A stretch of 64,000 nucleotides of DNA from Pestalotiopsis fici W106-1 (GCF_000516985.1 NW_006917102.1:1993681-2057680); one strand, 5' to 3'. Positions 37,996 to 48,037 are shown, numbered from the stretch's first letter. Made by a program: numbers and translations. Notes: generated by a model not told the origin, from the letters alone.

Positions 37996-39239
37996 TGTGA
38001 AGGTTGTTTTGGTATGCTTTTGAAAGAAACGGAAAAAGACGTTGTGAGGTTAGTCGTCGTGGGGTTGTGGTGCAATGGCAATGTTCGCGGAGAGTTTCAC
38101 CAGTAAGTTGAGCTTGGTAAGGTTTGTCGTCAGACAGATGGAAGAATAGACAACAGACTTATACGTCAGGAGGAGGAAGAAGATGAATCTGGAACAGGAA
38201 CAAGGACTTTGACCAGAAGATCGTCAAAGTGTGACCAAATAACTACGTACATAAGTACATATAACTAAAGTAATCGATCGAGGGGAAGCTTGGACTTATG
38301 AAGTCAACCACGGAGTCCAACCCGCTTCTTCTACTCCACACCCCTCCTTCCTGGTGTCCCTTGACATTCTGGGGGTTCCCACGATGCATTTGCCTATGTT
38401 CGGCAGGGTACTGTTGGGGACGAGGTACGCGCCGCGCTGCGTTTCGGCAAAGGGGCACACGATAACTGAGCAATTGGCTTTGTCTAGAACCATACAGGCT
38501 TGCTCTTTTCCCCTTTTGCCGGCCGAATGGGCATGGGCTGCGGATGGTTTCACGAGCTTGCAAAGAGGATTTTCCGGGTGGCATCGTGAAGGGTGCAAAT
38601 GACTTGTACCGAGGCGGGTGTTCTCGGCCATTTCGGGTTATCAACGTCATTTGGGGCCAGACACTTTTAGTTAGGAGAGAGTCAGGTCTATCAATGGGGT
38701 TTTGCTGCATCACTGGGGGCTTCAGTTGGTTGTCCAGACGCGACTCGCTGCAGGGAATGGATGTCTTGGACTTTGTGTCCCTTGAAGTAATTTCTCCGGT
38801 TGATCTTCACTGTCCAAGTAGTATATTCTGTTGGCGCATTTCGACCTTGAATCGCATTCGTCTTTCTGGGCAATGCGACTTTGGGAGCTGCGAGACTTGG
38901 ACCCCGCCAAAGCCGGCAACACCACCCCGCCGAAGCTTGTCCCGCGGAAGTGGGGTTTGAGCTCCTAGCTTGCGCTGCAGCCGGGCATTTGCAAGTCCAG
39001 TGGATTATTGGGTATTAGTGGCCCCAGACAATGCGTGCCAGGTGACCTCAAGGTGATGGAATCAACTGAAAACGGCCAAGGACGGAGAAGCTTTGATCCC
39101 ACCTCCGGGGCGTGACCAGCCTAAGTAAAAACGCCCGGACGCTGGATCTTTCTTATTCCGGACGCACCCACAGCGTGTCGTCCCCCACCCAACGCGGTTC
39201 AACTCCATAAAATAATTCTTTCGGAATTTTTCTGCCACG
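37996..39239. promoter_or_regulatory. Divergent promoter: FBP1 (minus) and snoRNA host (plus)
   Basis: 1.24 kb separate the FBP1 ATG from the start of the snoRNA host transcript. Candidate elements are CATAAAATAA at 39206-39215, a TATA-like site just before the host's first exon, and GTGGGG-type words such as the one near 38952 that could bind a CreA-like repressor. Both are sequence matches only. No gene is seen. Confidence 0.4.
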
Positions 39240-39365
39240 ATTTTGCCAACAGCTTCACAACACAACACGGCAGCTCAGGACGCGAGAAAATTTTCGAGCC
39301 TTTCCGAGCTGCCTGCCATGCCTCTGGTGAGTACTGCGCATTTCTTCCACAGATTCCCTCCCTCT

Positions 39366-39450
39366 ACCCATTGATGACAAGTTGTAAACCGCAAACTAGA
39401 GTCTTTGACCTCTTGGAATGAAACTGTTTTTACACGTCAGTCTGAGACAA
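39366..39450 (+). ncRNA. snR78: Box C/D snoRNA, snR78-like (intron 1)
   Basis: Box C is TTGATGA at 39371-39377 and box D is CTGA at 39442-39445. A C'-like ATGAAAC follows near 39418. The guide CAAACTAGAGTC at 39392-39403 is perfectly complementary (12 bases) to the conserved LSU rRNA segment GACUCUAGUUUG. It is followed by a degenerate D' box, TTGA, at 39405-39408. Counting five bases from D' puts methylation on the U of GACU, which I equate with yeast 25S Um2421, the snR78 target. The first base of box C is non-consensus and no terminal stem is obvious. Confidence 0.75.
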
Positions 39451-39650
39451 CACCTCTCTACAGCCTTATTCTGTCCTCTCGTTTGGTCGAGGCGCGCACT
39501 AACGCTGTTTTAGAAGTCAGAGTTGCCATGAGCAAAGACGCACGCTTGCGAACGAAGTCCCTGTGACTATTCGCATGCAAATCTCTACAACCAAAACCCA
39601 GCCTGTACACTTTCGGTATGTCGGCCTCGCAATCCTCCTCGTACCCCTCC

Positions 39651-39743
39651 TTTCCATGATGATCATTTTCTGTGCTTCGGCACAGCTGGAAATTACCGTC
39701 TGAAATATTTTGACGAAAAAAACCTGGCTGTTTTCTGATACCA
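39651..39743 (+). ncRNA. snR77: Box C/D snoRNA, snR77/SNORD65-like (intron 2)
   Basis: Box C is ATGATGA at 39656-39662, box D' CTGA at 39700-39703, a C'-like TTGACGA near 39709 and box D CTGA at 39735-39738. A small hairpin, TGTGC-TTCG-GCACA, separates box C from the guide. The guide AATTACCG at 39691-39698 pairs with the SSU 530-loop sequence CGGUAAUU, plus a G-U pair next to D'. The base five upstream of D' (A39695) faces the U of GCGGU, corresponding to yeast 18S Um578 and human Um627, the targets of snR77 and SNORD65. Confidence 0.78.
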
Positions 39744-39870
39744 CAAACCAACACAATCTTGCTTGCCCACACCTTCGCGACAAGACATGCTAACATGGCA
39801 TGGTAGTTTACAGGCAGGCATTGTCCTATGAGTATGTTTCCGCTCTACTTACTACATCTACCTCGACGCC

Positions 39871-39972
39871 TCTTTACATGATGAAACGGCACTGGGCTCC
39901 GAATCACAATTCGCATGAGTAGATACGCCATTTTGTGGCAGGCCTAGAAAACCTCGCCCACTGATTCAAAGA
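39871..39972 (+). ncRNA. snR76: Box C/D snoRNA, snR76/SNORD88-like (intron 3)
   Basis: Box C is ATGATGA at 39878-39884 and box D is CTGA at 39961-39964. A terminal stem is visible: TCTTT at 39871-39875 pairs with AAAGA at 39968-39972. The guide GCACTGGGC at 39889-39897 is complementary to LSU GCCCAGUGC. With D' as CCGA at 39899-39902, the D+5 base points to the third C, corresponding to yeast 25S Cm2197 (snR76) and the human SNORD88 site. Confidence 0.8.
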
Positions 39973-40126
39973 ACACATTTCCACCGTCATTGCCTCTTCC
40001 CGAGCAAGACAGTAGTCTAATATACATCGACTACAGACTGGACGATCAATTTGGTCACAAAAAGATTTAGCACAGCTCTATTGTACTGGGTAAGTTGGCA
40101 CAGTCTCGCATTGCTGCCCTCACTCC

Positions 40127-40221
40127 TTTCGCCTGATGACATCTTGATGACGAGTCTTATTCGGGTTTCCGATGCAGACAACCTTTTTATTTTTACCATT
40201 CATGCTTTACTGAATGCGAAA
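40127..40221 (+). ncRNA. snR75: Box C/D snoRNA, snR75-like (intron 4)
   Basis: Box C is TGATGA at 40134-40139 (a second TGATGA follows at 40145-40150) and box D is CTGA at 40210-40213. The terminal stem is clear: TTTCGC at 40127-40132 pairs with GCGAAA at 40216-40221. The guide CCATTCATGC at 40196-40205 matches the LSU segment GCAUGAAUGG over 10 bases. The fifth base before box D (C40205) pairs with the first G, corresponding to yeast 25S Gm2288, the snR75 target. Confidence 0.82.
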
Positions 40222-40499
40222 CCATACCCACTTGGTCATTATATACATCGTTCCAAGGACCAAGCTAATATGGACTTCTTCAGTTTGCTAGATACCGAAT
40301 CACGTACAAAATGTTTCGTAGCTGGTCAAGAAAGGGCCACGTCGGTATTGCATAGCTTTGAAGGCTCCTCTCGTGATGTAGCTGCGTCACAGGCACATGG
40401 CGAAGTCGCTCGAGTGTAATATGCATGCTATACACTGTCAGGCAACATCGGCTTAGGTGTGCACTTGCCAATGGTAGGTCAACTTTTTCTTTTCACAGC

Positions 40500-40590
40500 A
40501 CTATTCAAATGATGATTCGACTTAACCAAATTGACAAGCATATGTCAGAGCTTAACCGCGCAGAAGAGAACTGTCACGTCTGACTGCTCT
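40500..40590 (+). ncRNA. snR74: Box C/D snoRNA, snR74-like (intron 5)
   Basis: Box C is ATGATGA at 40509-40515 and box D is CTGA at 40580-40583. The guide GACAAGCATATG at 40533-40544 is perfectly complementary (12 bases) to SSU CAUAUGCUUGUC near the 5' end of 18S rRNA. The D' box is CAGA at 40546-40549. The D+5 base falls opposite the second A of CAUA, corresponding to yeast 18S Am28, the snR74 target. Confidence 0.8.
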
Positions 40591-40743
40591 CCCAACCATT
40601 CTATCTATTCTCAAATTGTGGAACTCATTGACTGACTCCAACTCAAGTAGTAGTAAAATGGCGATTGGCCAACAGCCTTACACCCTCGGTATCACTTATA
40701 TTACAGGTAAGGCACTACTCCTTCTCCACCTCTTCCCTCTTCA

Positions 40744-40840
40744 CTACAATGATGATCATATTATCACGACGGTCAACATAGCTCTATGGGCCTTGATGAT
40801 ACCGCCTTTGACAAGGCATACTATATGAAACTGAAAAAAA
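40744..40840 (+). ncRNA. Box C/D snoRNA candidate, target not found (intron 6)
   Basis: Box C is ATGATGA at 40749-40755 and box D is CTGA at 40831-40834, followed by a run of A. A C'-like TGATGATA lies near 40794. GCCTT-TGAC-AAGGC at 40804-40817 folds into a hairpin. Placement in its intron matches the other five. I found no guide of 10 or more bases against the rRNA I can recall. In the yeast cluster the next members are snR73 and snR72, but their guides are not visible here. Confidence 0.55.
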
Positions 40841-41348
40841 AAAATCACCCATCTTATTCTTGCACATCTGTCAACCGTCGTAAGACATTGTGCTAATCAG
40901 CAATGCAGGTCCAAGCTTTCTCTACATGCTATTTTGCCAGACTACTTGTGTCTGGTTCTCTGCACCTACTTGTGACTGACGACTGATGAAGAACGCACTC
41001 TGTCGCGTGATATCGTTTTACGGTCTGACATTTGCTACTGGTATCATCACATTGCATGTCTATCCACCAAGCGCCTAAGACGACTCTGTTCACATGGAAA
41101 TGCCTTTGAATCGCGGGCCTGTATGTAAGGTAAGTCATAGTGCGGTAGACGAACATCCTTCTAGTCCATGGGATAATAAACAATATACTGTTTGATCATC
41201 TGAATTGAGAAAATTTATGGATTGCAAAACCATTTTCACCTATTCTGTGATGTGATCTGTGTACGTAGAAGAACCACTTTCCCAAAGTACTTTTAAACGC
41301 CGTGTGCAACATGCATGGGTATTTCTAAAACAAAGCAGCCAGGACTCC

Positions 41349-43421
41349 CTACCAAAACACTGTCGAGAAGACACATAACCAGCCCAAGACACCCATCGCC
41401 ACTGGTGGCTCAATCGATTGAACATGCATTGCAGCGCTGCTGGGTGTCGATGTGGCCGTGAACACGCCAGTCAGCGGCTCCGTGACAGTAGTCGTGGCGA
41501 CCACTGTCGTGGCGCTCGGCACGCTGGTCCCGCTCTTGGTGACGAGGGCGCCGTTTACAATGGCCACGTTCTTTCCTTGACCGTCTGGATCTAGTAGCTG
41601 CTTCTGCTGCTCCTCGCTGCAGCTGCCAGCCATGTTGCGTATCCAGCACGTGCCAGAGGGACTGGCGGGCAAGGCAAAGGTCTTGGTCGCGTTGGCGGCG
41701 CCGGTCGTGTTATACACCGAGAGGTCGATTGGCTGACCGTTTGAAACCGAGGTCCCTAGGATAATGCGAGCAAAGACTTGAAAGGCCGTCTCGGGCTGGT
41801 AGGCCGGCACCGAGTGTCCGGCCTGGTAGATGCGCGAGAACGAGAGGTTGCCCAGCTGCCGGACCACGCCGCCAATGTAACTGTCATTGACAATAATGGG
41901 GGCGTAGCCGGCGCCGGCAAAGGACGTGTACTGCATCGACTCGGTATCCGGAGAGGCGGGAGAAACGGCGGCGGCGCTGGCTAGCGCGAGTGAGATGGCT
42001 TCGCCGCCCAGCCAGTTGCAGATGTAGTCCCGGTCACCGTAGATGAGGCCGACGCGAATACCGTCACTCAGGAGCGAGGCTAACTTGGGAACGAGGGACT
42101 CGCGCTCGTAGTCACCCGTCGAAGCGAATGCCGAGGCGACAGTGGAGCTGATCTCGGTGTAGTTTGTAGTCGCGCCAATGGCCTGCTGAAACTCGGCGCT
42201 GTTGAGGTAGGCCAGGTAACGCGAGGGCGGGAAAGAGTCCGGCAGCAAGGCGGCAATGTCGTAGACGCTGCGGCTGGCGTCGGTGTAGGGAAGCATGACG
42301 TTGTTGGAGCAAAAGTCGTAGGCTTGCGAGCAGAGCTCATTCACGGCCGTGACGGCGCCCGTGTTGTCCGGGTCATTGGTCTGTACGGCGGCACGGCAGC
42401 TCGTGATCAGCTCCTGACAACCTCCCTTGACGTAGAAACTCGCATTAGCAGCCTGCGCTCGTACCGAGTTGATGGCCACCAATCCATAGGAATTCTTTGT
42501 TGCCATGGCAGGATAATAGGGTGCCTGGATGAGATCGTCGATGCATCCATTCACTATACCGAGAGACTTTAGTCTGATATCGACCGTTGTGTTCTTGGAT
42601 ATGGCACCGCTGGCTCTTGCCGCGTTCATCTCTTGCCATTTGGATGCAAAGACTGGCCCATACTTCCCACCATAACTCTCGGCGAATAGATTCACCCCTA
42701 GCGAGTCACCGTCGGGCGGATTGAATTCTGGAAATACTCCCAGAAAGCCCTGCAGCAGGTGATAGACGGCCATGGCAGCAGTCTCAGTCGTGTTTGCCGT
42801 AGCCGAGGCATTGCCGGAGCTGAATGTGCCATTGAGAAATAGACTCTCGGGAAGCGAATCCGGGCGGCTCGCAGGTGGCACCGAGACTTGGTTTGTGAGC
42901 AGGTCGAGGGATCCGCGAGTCGCATTGTCATAGGAGAAGCCGACTTGGCTTGGCTGATCGACAAAGAGCATATTAGAGGCGCGATCCCAGCCCCATTCGC
43001 GCGCAACAGTGGTGTACCGATCGGGGCCCTGTCCAGCGTCGACAACCTCGCACGGCCCGTTCTCGTTGAAGAGGCCGAGCATCGACGAGGCACCCGGTCC
43101 GCCATTGAGCCAGACCGTCAGAGCCGCCGTGGGCTCGCGCGAACCTATGAACCAGAAAAACAGGTTCGTCGTCGTTGTGGTGGAGGAGGAGTTGTCGCTG
43201 CTCTCGCCGTAGGCCGCCAATGGTACTTGGACCCACCCGGTATACTGCTGCTGCGTGTCAAAGGCCGTAGCGCACGCGCCGGACGAGGGGATCTTGTAGC
43301 TGATGGTAATGTTTGGGTCAATGGGCGAGGGGATGGTCGTGAGGCTCGGCTCTGGGTCGGGGAACTGCGCCAGGCTCAGACCGACGAGGAGGGCGGCGAG
43401 CACTTGGCCGGGGAGATTCAT
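41349..43421 (-). CDS. Serine carboxypeptidase (S10) with GPI-like tail
   Basis: A secreted serine carboxypeptidase of 690 residues in one exon, longer than soluble enzymes (about 450-550). The signal peptide covers about residues 1-19. The catalytic features are intact: the oxyanion-hole block WLNGGPGASS (residues 104-113, Ala replacing the usual Cys), Ser249 in AESYGGKYG, Asp465 in GDRDYICNW and His536 in QAGHSVPAY. There are many N-glycosylation sequons. After the catalytic domain comes a Ser/Thr/Val-rich linker (about residues 620-670) and a hydrophobic C-terminus, VAMGVLGWLCVFSTVFW. This layout suggests a GPI-anchored cell-surface form, as known for some fungal S10 enzymes. Confidence 0.93.
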   Translation of the reverse strand: MNLPGQVLAALLVGLSLAQFPDPEPSLTTIPSPIDPNITISYKIPSSGACATAFDTQQQYTGWVQVPLAAYGESSDNSSSTTTTTNLFFWFIGSREPTAALTVWLNGGPGASSMLGLFNENGPCEVVDAGQGPDRYTTVAREWGWDRASNMLFVDQPSQVGFSYDNATRGSLDLLTNQVSVPPASRPDSLPESLFLNGTFSSGNASATANTTETAAMAVYHLLQGFLGVFPEFNPPDGDSLGVNLFAESYGGKYGPVFASKWQEMNAARASGAISKNTTVDIRLKSLGIVNGCIDDLIQAPYYPAMATKNSYGLVAINSVRAQAANASFYVKGGCQELITSCRAAVQTNDPDNTGAVTAVNELCSQAYDFCSNNVMLPYTDASRSVYDIAALLPDSFPPSRYLAYLNSAEFQQAIGATTNYTEISSTVASAFASTGDYERESLVPKLASLLSDGIRVGLIYGDRDYICNWLGGEAISLALASAAAVSPASPDTESMQYTSFAGAGYAPIIVNDSYIGGVVRQLGNLSFSRIYQAGHSVPAYQPETAFQVFARIILGTSVSNGQPIDLSVYNTTGAANATKTFALPASPSGTCWIRNMAGSCSEEQQKQLLDPDGQGKNVAIVNGALVTKSGTSVPSATTVVATTTVTEPLTGVFTATSTPSSAAMHVQSIEPPVAMGVLGWLCVFSTVFW

Positions 43422-44897
43422 TGTGGCAACTTGGCAGGTATCATGGTGGTTGCGCCCGAAAGAAGCTGGCTTCTGTTATTGAAACTTCAGAATCTCATTG
43501 ATGAGTGCTAGTCAAGGCGCCCGAGAGATTGATTGCCAAGGATGCGCGTCTGTGAGAAAATGCAGTGAAATAGATTCAGAGACAAGATTTGATCATCCAG
43601 AAAAAAAAAAAAAAAAAAAGGAATTTACAAAAAATATTGGTTGCAAAGTCCATGGTGGTGGTTGCATGAGAAAACCAGAGTGCCAATGACGACGAGGAAT
43701 TCCGCCCGGCATGGTTACAGCACAGGAAATGCAGGTGCAGAATATTGGCAGGGATGCCGTGTTACATGCCAAGAAATGACGCACATGTTGTACGTAGCAA
43801 GCGAGTATCACTTGACATGGCTTCTGTACTGACCTTTTACGAATACTCATTCCTCGACGACTTGTGTGTATAATCATTGATGATGTAGGTTTGACCGTCA
43901 CATACAATTTCTGCGCCTGTCTTGGCTCCATGGCTCCCCCCGAAAAGAACATGGATTGCAATCTATCAAACAGTAAGCTTTCCTCGCCAACATGAAAATG
44001 ACGCAAAAAGAAGGGATGTTTCCATGTAGAATAGACACTGTATCATCAACCAAGGACTTGAGTCTTGTGACAAAAATCACAAGACATCACTCGGGGGTGT
44101 GTAGCGCATAATCGAGGACGTCAAATGATTACAAGGAGGCATCTTGATTAGTTTGACAGCACAGATTCACTCATTTATCATCTGCCCAATTGAGAAAAAG
44201 ACAAAAAAAGACTTTGAAGAAAGTTGAAATCATTAAAATTAATTAGCAGTAAGAGAAGCAAGATATATATACCATAATTATCCTATGTTGGTGAACAGTG
44301 AGTGTCAATGCTCCCCCATGACAACGCTAAACCACCAAAATAATGGATGAACTGCACCTCGAACTACAAACCTTGATGGAAGTACCATTACTCACCGAGG
44401 ACTCTATAGATCATATTCTCAAAACACATGCCAGAGTATATAATACTTATTGGGTTATACTAAAACATTAGATGAACCCCCTCATCAGCGGTCTAAGCTG
44501 CGAACCTCATACTGTATAAAAAGGTATAATGACTACTGCAAGACACCGTGAGTTCTAACATGGTATAGTCCCTCAACCATCATTCCGCCTCATTCCACAT
44601 TTCAGGCAGGACATTTATGGTTTAACCTTTTCTAACACTTGGCCGCATACAATGTAGTCTCTTTCCCCTGCCCCCTGGAGCCAATTTCAGGTTGCATGCA
44701 GGGTTCGAAGCGCTAAAGCGGTCCGGTGCGTGCGGCTGAGGAAGCAGCAATAAAGAAGATCCATATGCGGATCCCCTGTTTGTGCCTGTAGTCTGCCTTG
44801 TCTGCAACGGTCACCAGGGCATATATGGCGTCTGCTATTCCCGAGACGTTGAAAACAAGCTCGTCGCTTGTCTCGTGATATACTCTTGGTGGCAATC
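43422..44897. other. Divergent intergenic region
   Basis: 1.48 kb between divergent genes. It holds a 19-base poly-A run at 43601-43619 and otherwise AT-rich sequence. No gene is seen. Confidence 0.5.
43601..43619. repeat. Poly-A tract
   Basis: Nineteen consecutive A, about 180 bases upstream of the carboxypeptidase ATG. On that gene's sense strand it is poly-T. Confidence 0.9.
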
Positions 44898-46695
44898 ATG
44901 TCCAGTAACTATGATGATGGCGGCAAATCGGCCACCGATATCATCACTTATATTGGCGTGCCCCTAGCCGTTCTTGGCGTTCTGCCCATTCTCTACAATA
45001 CAGTCGCGACTCTGGCCGCCCTGTCCAAGATCAAGCGCATGCTGAGAAAAGCAAGACTGCCCGCCTTGACACGAAGTGATATAGTCAACAAGGTGATCGA
45101 GGTGGAACTACCGCGCTATGCCGTTACCCCGTGGGATCGCTTCAGCGAGAGTTCCGAGTACTGGGAACTCTCGAGGCAGCCGAGCCAGATCCCGGGCGGC
45201 AGCTGGACGACGTTCAATTGGAAGACCAACACCATTGGCCTCAAGACGCAGCGTGTCGAATACGCGGATCAGCTGCGCCAGCCCCAGGTCGAGGTTGCAT
45301 TCGACGAGCTGGTTTCTTACCTGTTGGACCTCGGGGCTATTCCCGACGCTCATGGTTGGAAGCTCCTGCGCACGACGGGACTGTGGACGCCGATGGGTTG
45401 TGCCCTGATGAAGTCACTGGATGGCCACAAAGCTCTGACCATTGCGCCACTGGATGATTCAGACGGTCACTTGTCGCTGGCAGTGGAATGGTCTTCATCA
45501 TGGACCACTCGAGATTCCGGTTCGTTGCCTCCGTACTGGGTACAACTGCCACCGTTTCAGCAACCCAAGAAGCCAGTTAGTGTGAATCCCGGAGACTCTT
45601 CAAGCCAGAACGATGCAGTGGGGGAATCCGGCGAAGCGGGCGAGTCATCACCAGCCAAGAAAGTTACCTCAAAAGAGTCCCTGGACTCGATTCAGAAACA
45701 ATCACAATCAAACTCCAAGACACCAATAAGCTGCCATATATCCATTGACGGGCTAAACGCTGCCCTCAGCCAAGACCTAGAGATCCTCGCATCGGACTCT
45801 ACACCCGAGAGTCTCTACATTGAGCATCTGCGCATTCGCGCCGGCAAGCCAGACGGCATGTGGTTCGCCAGCGCCGCGACGGCGTACGGGACGACGGGCC
45901 AAACCATGCTCTGGAACTACAAGATCCCCGATGAAACCCTGAGCTTTGCCGTGCGGGACACGGTGCCGTGTGGCGTGCTGGTGCTGCTGGACGTGGTCGA
46001 CGAGGCCGACACGCCGCAGTGGGCCACAAGGTTCAACACGGGCATGGAGTACCACGAGGCCGTCACGCGGCGCCACCAAGAGCAGAGGCTGGCCATGGCG
46101 GAAGAGAACCGCATGTCTCACGAGCAGCGCCAGATCGCTATTAGTAACCGGATGCAGAGAGAGATGCAGCAGCGTATGAACGACAGTAAGTTTGGAGCCA
46201 CACTCTTCCTAGATCTATTTCAATATTCTTCAATGCGCGGGGCAAGTGATCTGACGAGAAAAATCAAAACCAGTGCGCGATAAAATGCGCCTCGACGCCC
46301 AGCGCCGGGATCAACGCGAGCTCGAGGCCCTGCAAAGCCCCAAATGGGACAACAAGCTCGTCGCCGAGCACAATCTCAAGTGGCTCAAGGCCCGAGGGCA
46401 TATAGATAGTGATGTCGACCTCAAGGATGCTGTGGGGATGTTTTTGCACCGCATGGTCCTCGATGGACAGTTCGCCTCGTCCCTGTGCCGTGTCCTTGCT
46501 CTGTGGAAGGCGTGGGCAGACAACGGAGGCATGAGGGTGTCGGACCTGTCTGCGTTGCGAGAGTCTCAGGACATGTTTGCCAGGGCCAGTCTTCTCATAG
46601 CCATGATCAAGGATACAACCACGGCTGTCGATGGCACCGTGGCCATGGACTTGCAAGAATGCATGAGGATGTGGAAGACGGTCAGACTGGGCTAA
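44898..46695 (+). CDS. Hypothetical membrane-anchored fungal protein
   Basis: 569 residues in two exons (44898-46185 and 46274-46695), joined in phase through a split ATG codon. I recognise no named domain. One membrane segment lies near residues 14-38 (IITYIGVPLAVLGVLPILYN). It is followed by a long soluble part with conserved-looking aromatic blocks (LPRYAVTPWDRF, GGSWTTFNWKTNTIGLKTQR), a Ser/Lys-rich disordered stretch near residues 225-275, and a charged helical C-terminal third with many Gln/Arg/Glu. The start was chosen as the first ATG before the membrane segment; an in-frame extension upstream lacks an ATG. Function is unknown. Confidence 0.8.
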
Positions 46696-47390
46696 AGTCT
46701 TGGTTCGTATTTATGATGTATCTGAGACTACGATTTGCAAAAACTCGCTTATGTATAAAATATGTTCAGGTTTGATCATCTTGATGTATAACTGAAGTTT
46801 GGATCGTAAATGCGTCACGTGGATTGCTATGCAGCATGGCAAGGCAAGTATATAACATCCTTGAAGCATCGGCATCTCGTATCAGAAGCACAGATTGCAT
46901 GTAAACCGCCATGTCACTCAATAGAAAGCTCATTCAAAGGATACTCGATGCAAAAACCCAATAATCCAAAAATGGTTCATCATTTCTTCTTAGTGGCAAA
47001 CCCCCCTGCCGATATCCACTGCCGGTGACCGGCAATCTGGGGTAAACCACCAAGTGAGGAGGTTGGCGTGCCTCGCTAGTCATAGCTCTTATACCTTCCC
47101 CATCTGTATAATGGAGACACCATTTGTCCAGCGACTGTGTGCAAGTCCTGTCCAGCATCTCGACTCGAGTTCCGCGTCCCACATCTCGTAACCGCGCTTG
47201 GCTCGGCATTCTTGGGCCCATTGATCGTCGTGTGTGCTGGTAGAAAGTGCATATATTTCACCTCTTGATCATTTCAATACTTGGCTCTGATTCCAACCTG
47301 GCTGTTATATCATATCAAGTTACCGCTAGTACACGGAATACCAATACACACTGGACTCTTTATAATTATTTTATCGAAATCACAGGCAGA
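46696..47390. other. Intergenic
   Basis: 695 bases. No gene is seen. A TATAAT-like word lies just before the next ATG. Confidence 0.5.
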
Positions 47391-48037
47391 ATGCGATTCG
47401 CCAATATCTTTACATCTCTCCTATCGGTGGCCATGCCCACCGTCACCGCGGCTACCCCGGCGGCGCCAGGCTTGACCTACCTTTACACGGCCAACGTGAC
47501 GCTGGGCACCAAGTTCAGCATGGGCGTCGGTCCATATGGAGAACGAGTAGCGATCCCCATCATTGGTGGCACGTTCAGCGGGCCCAACTTGAACGGTATG
47601 TTCAACTCACAATTCCCATGTATCACGGAAAGGGAAAGGACCAAGCAAAATGGTGTTTTCGTCTTTGCTGACTCACAAATACAAACAAAAGGCACTATTT
47701 TGAATCTCGGGGCCGATTGGGGATGGACGGACACGCACAATAATCAGGTTACATTTCATCCGGACACGCGGTATCAACTCCGTACTTCGGACGGAGCCAA
47801 TATCTTCATACAGACCGAAGGCCCCAAGCAGGTATGTGCATTTCAGGGAATTGACAAGAAAGGGGGAAAAAGACGATGAGCCTCTGACCAAGAAAACAGG
47901 CCGACGGAACCATTCATCTCAGAGAAAAGTTCGAAACGGGCAGCCCAGACTATTATTGGCTGAACAATATTGTAGCTATTGGCATCCTGACGTCGGGAGA
48001 CGGTTACGTTGTGATTGACACGTGGCAGGTGAGTTGA
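47391..48037 (+). CDS. Secreted DUF3237 protein
   Basis: 160 residues in three exons (47391-47595, 47692-47831, 47900-48037). The signal peptide is residues 1-21 (MRFANIFTSLLSVAMPTVTA). The rest is one DUF3237/UPF0311 beta-barrel domain, with the usual order of blocks: GGTFSGPNLNGTIL, GADWGWTD, DTRYQLRTSDGANIFIQTEG, then RFETG-like KFETGSPDYYWLNNIVAIG. Family members are of uncertain function; some are bacterial, and many fungal ones are secreted. The end is a choice. Reading through gives a stop three codons after DTWQ. A possible fourth intron (48029-48124) would replace the last two residues with three others. I prefer the simpler ending. Confidence 0.82.

Larger units (their letters stand above)
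39240..41180 (+). ncRNA. Multi-intron snoRNA host transcript (six box C/D snoRNAs in six introns)
   Basis: The ends are approximate. Good splice sites define introns 39327-39513, 39616-39813, 39832-40036, 40090-40283, 40474-40647 and 40707-40908. CTAAC/CTAAT-like branch sites precede most acceptors (for example 39497-39503, 39789-39795, 40264-40268). Each intron carries one box C/D snoRNA candidate, placed 35-46 bases from the donor and 64-75 bases before the acceptor. The spliced exons (18 to about 190 bases) contain no long or recognisable reading frame. An ATG at 39318 gives only MPL before intron 1 and, with the chosen acceptor, stops a few codons later. The locus is therefore best read as a non-coding host gene, as known for intronic snoRNA clusters in filamentous fungi. 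Exon limits between 40037 and 40089 and after 40284 are the least certain. Confidence 0.75.

Noticed and set aside
39514..40471. Small protein from joining the host exons (starting MPL)
   Set aside because: Every plausible exon combination either stops within a few codons or gives a sequence without family resemblance, while the introns hold snoRNAs.
40984..41028. A seventh box C/D candidate (TGATGA and CTGA, 45 bases apart) downstream of intron 6
   Set aside because: Too short, no donor between the last acceptor and it, no terminal stem and no convincing rRNA guide. Its GATGAAGAACGCA resembles 5.8S rRNA in the same sense, which is the wrong orientation for a guide.
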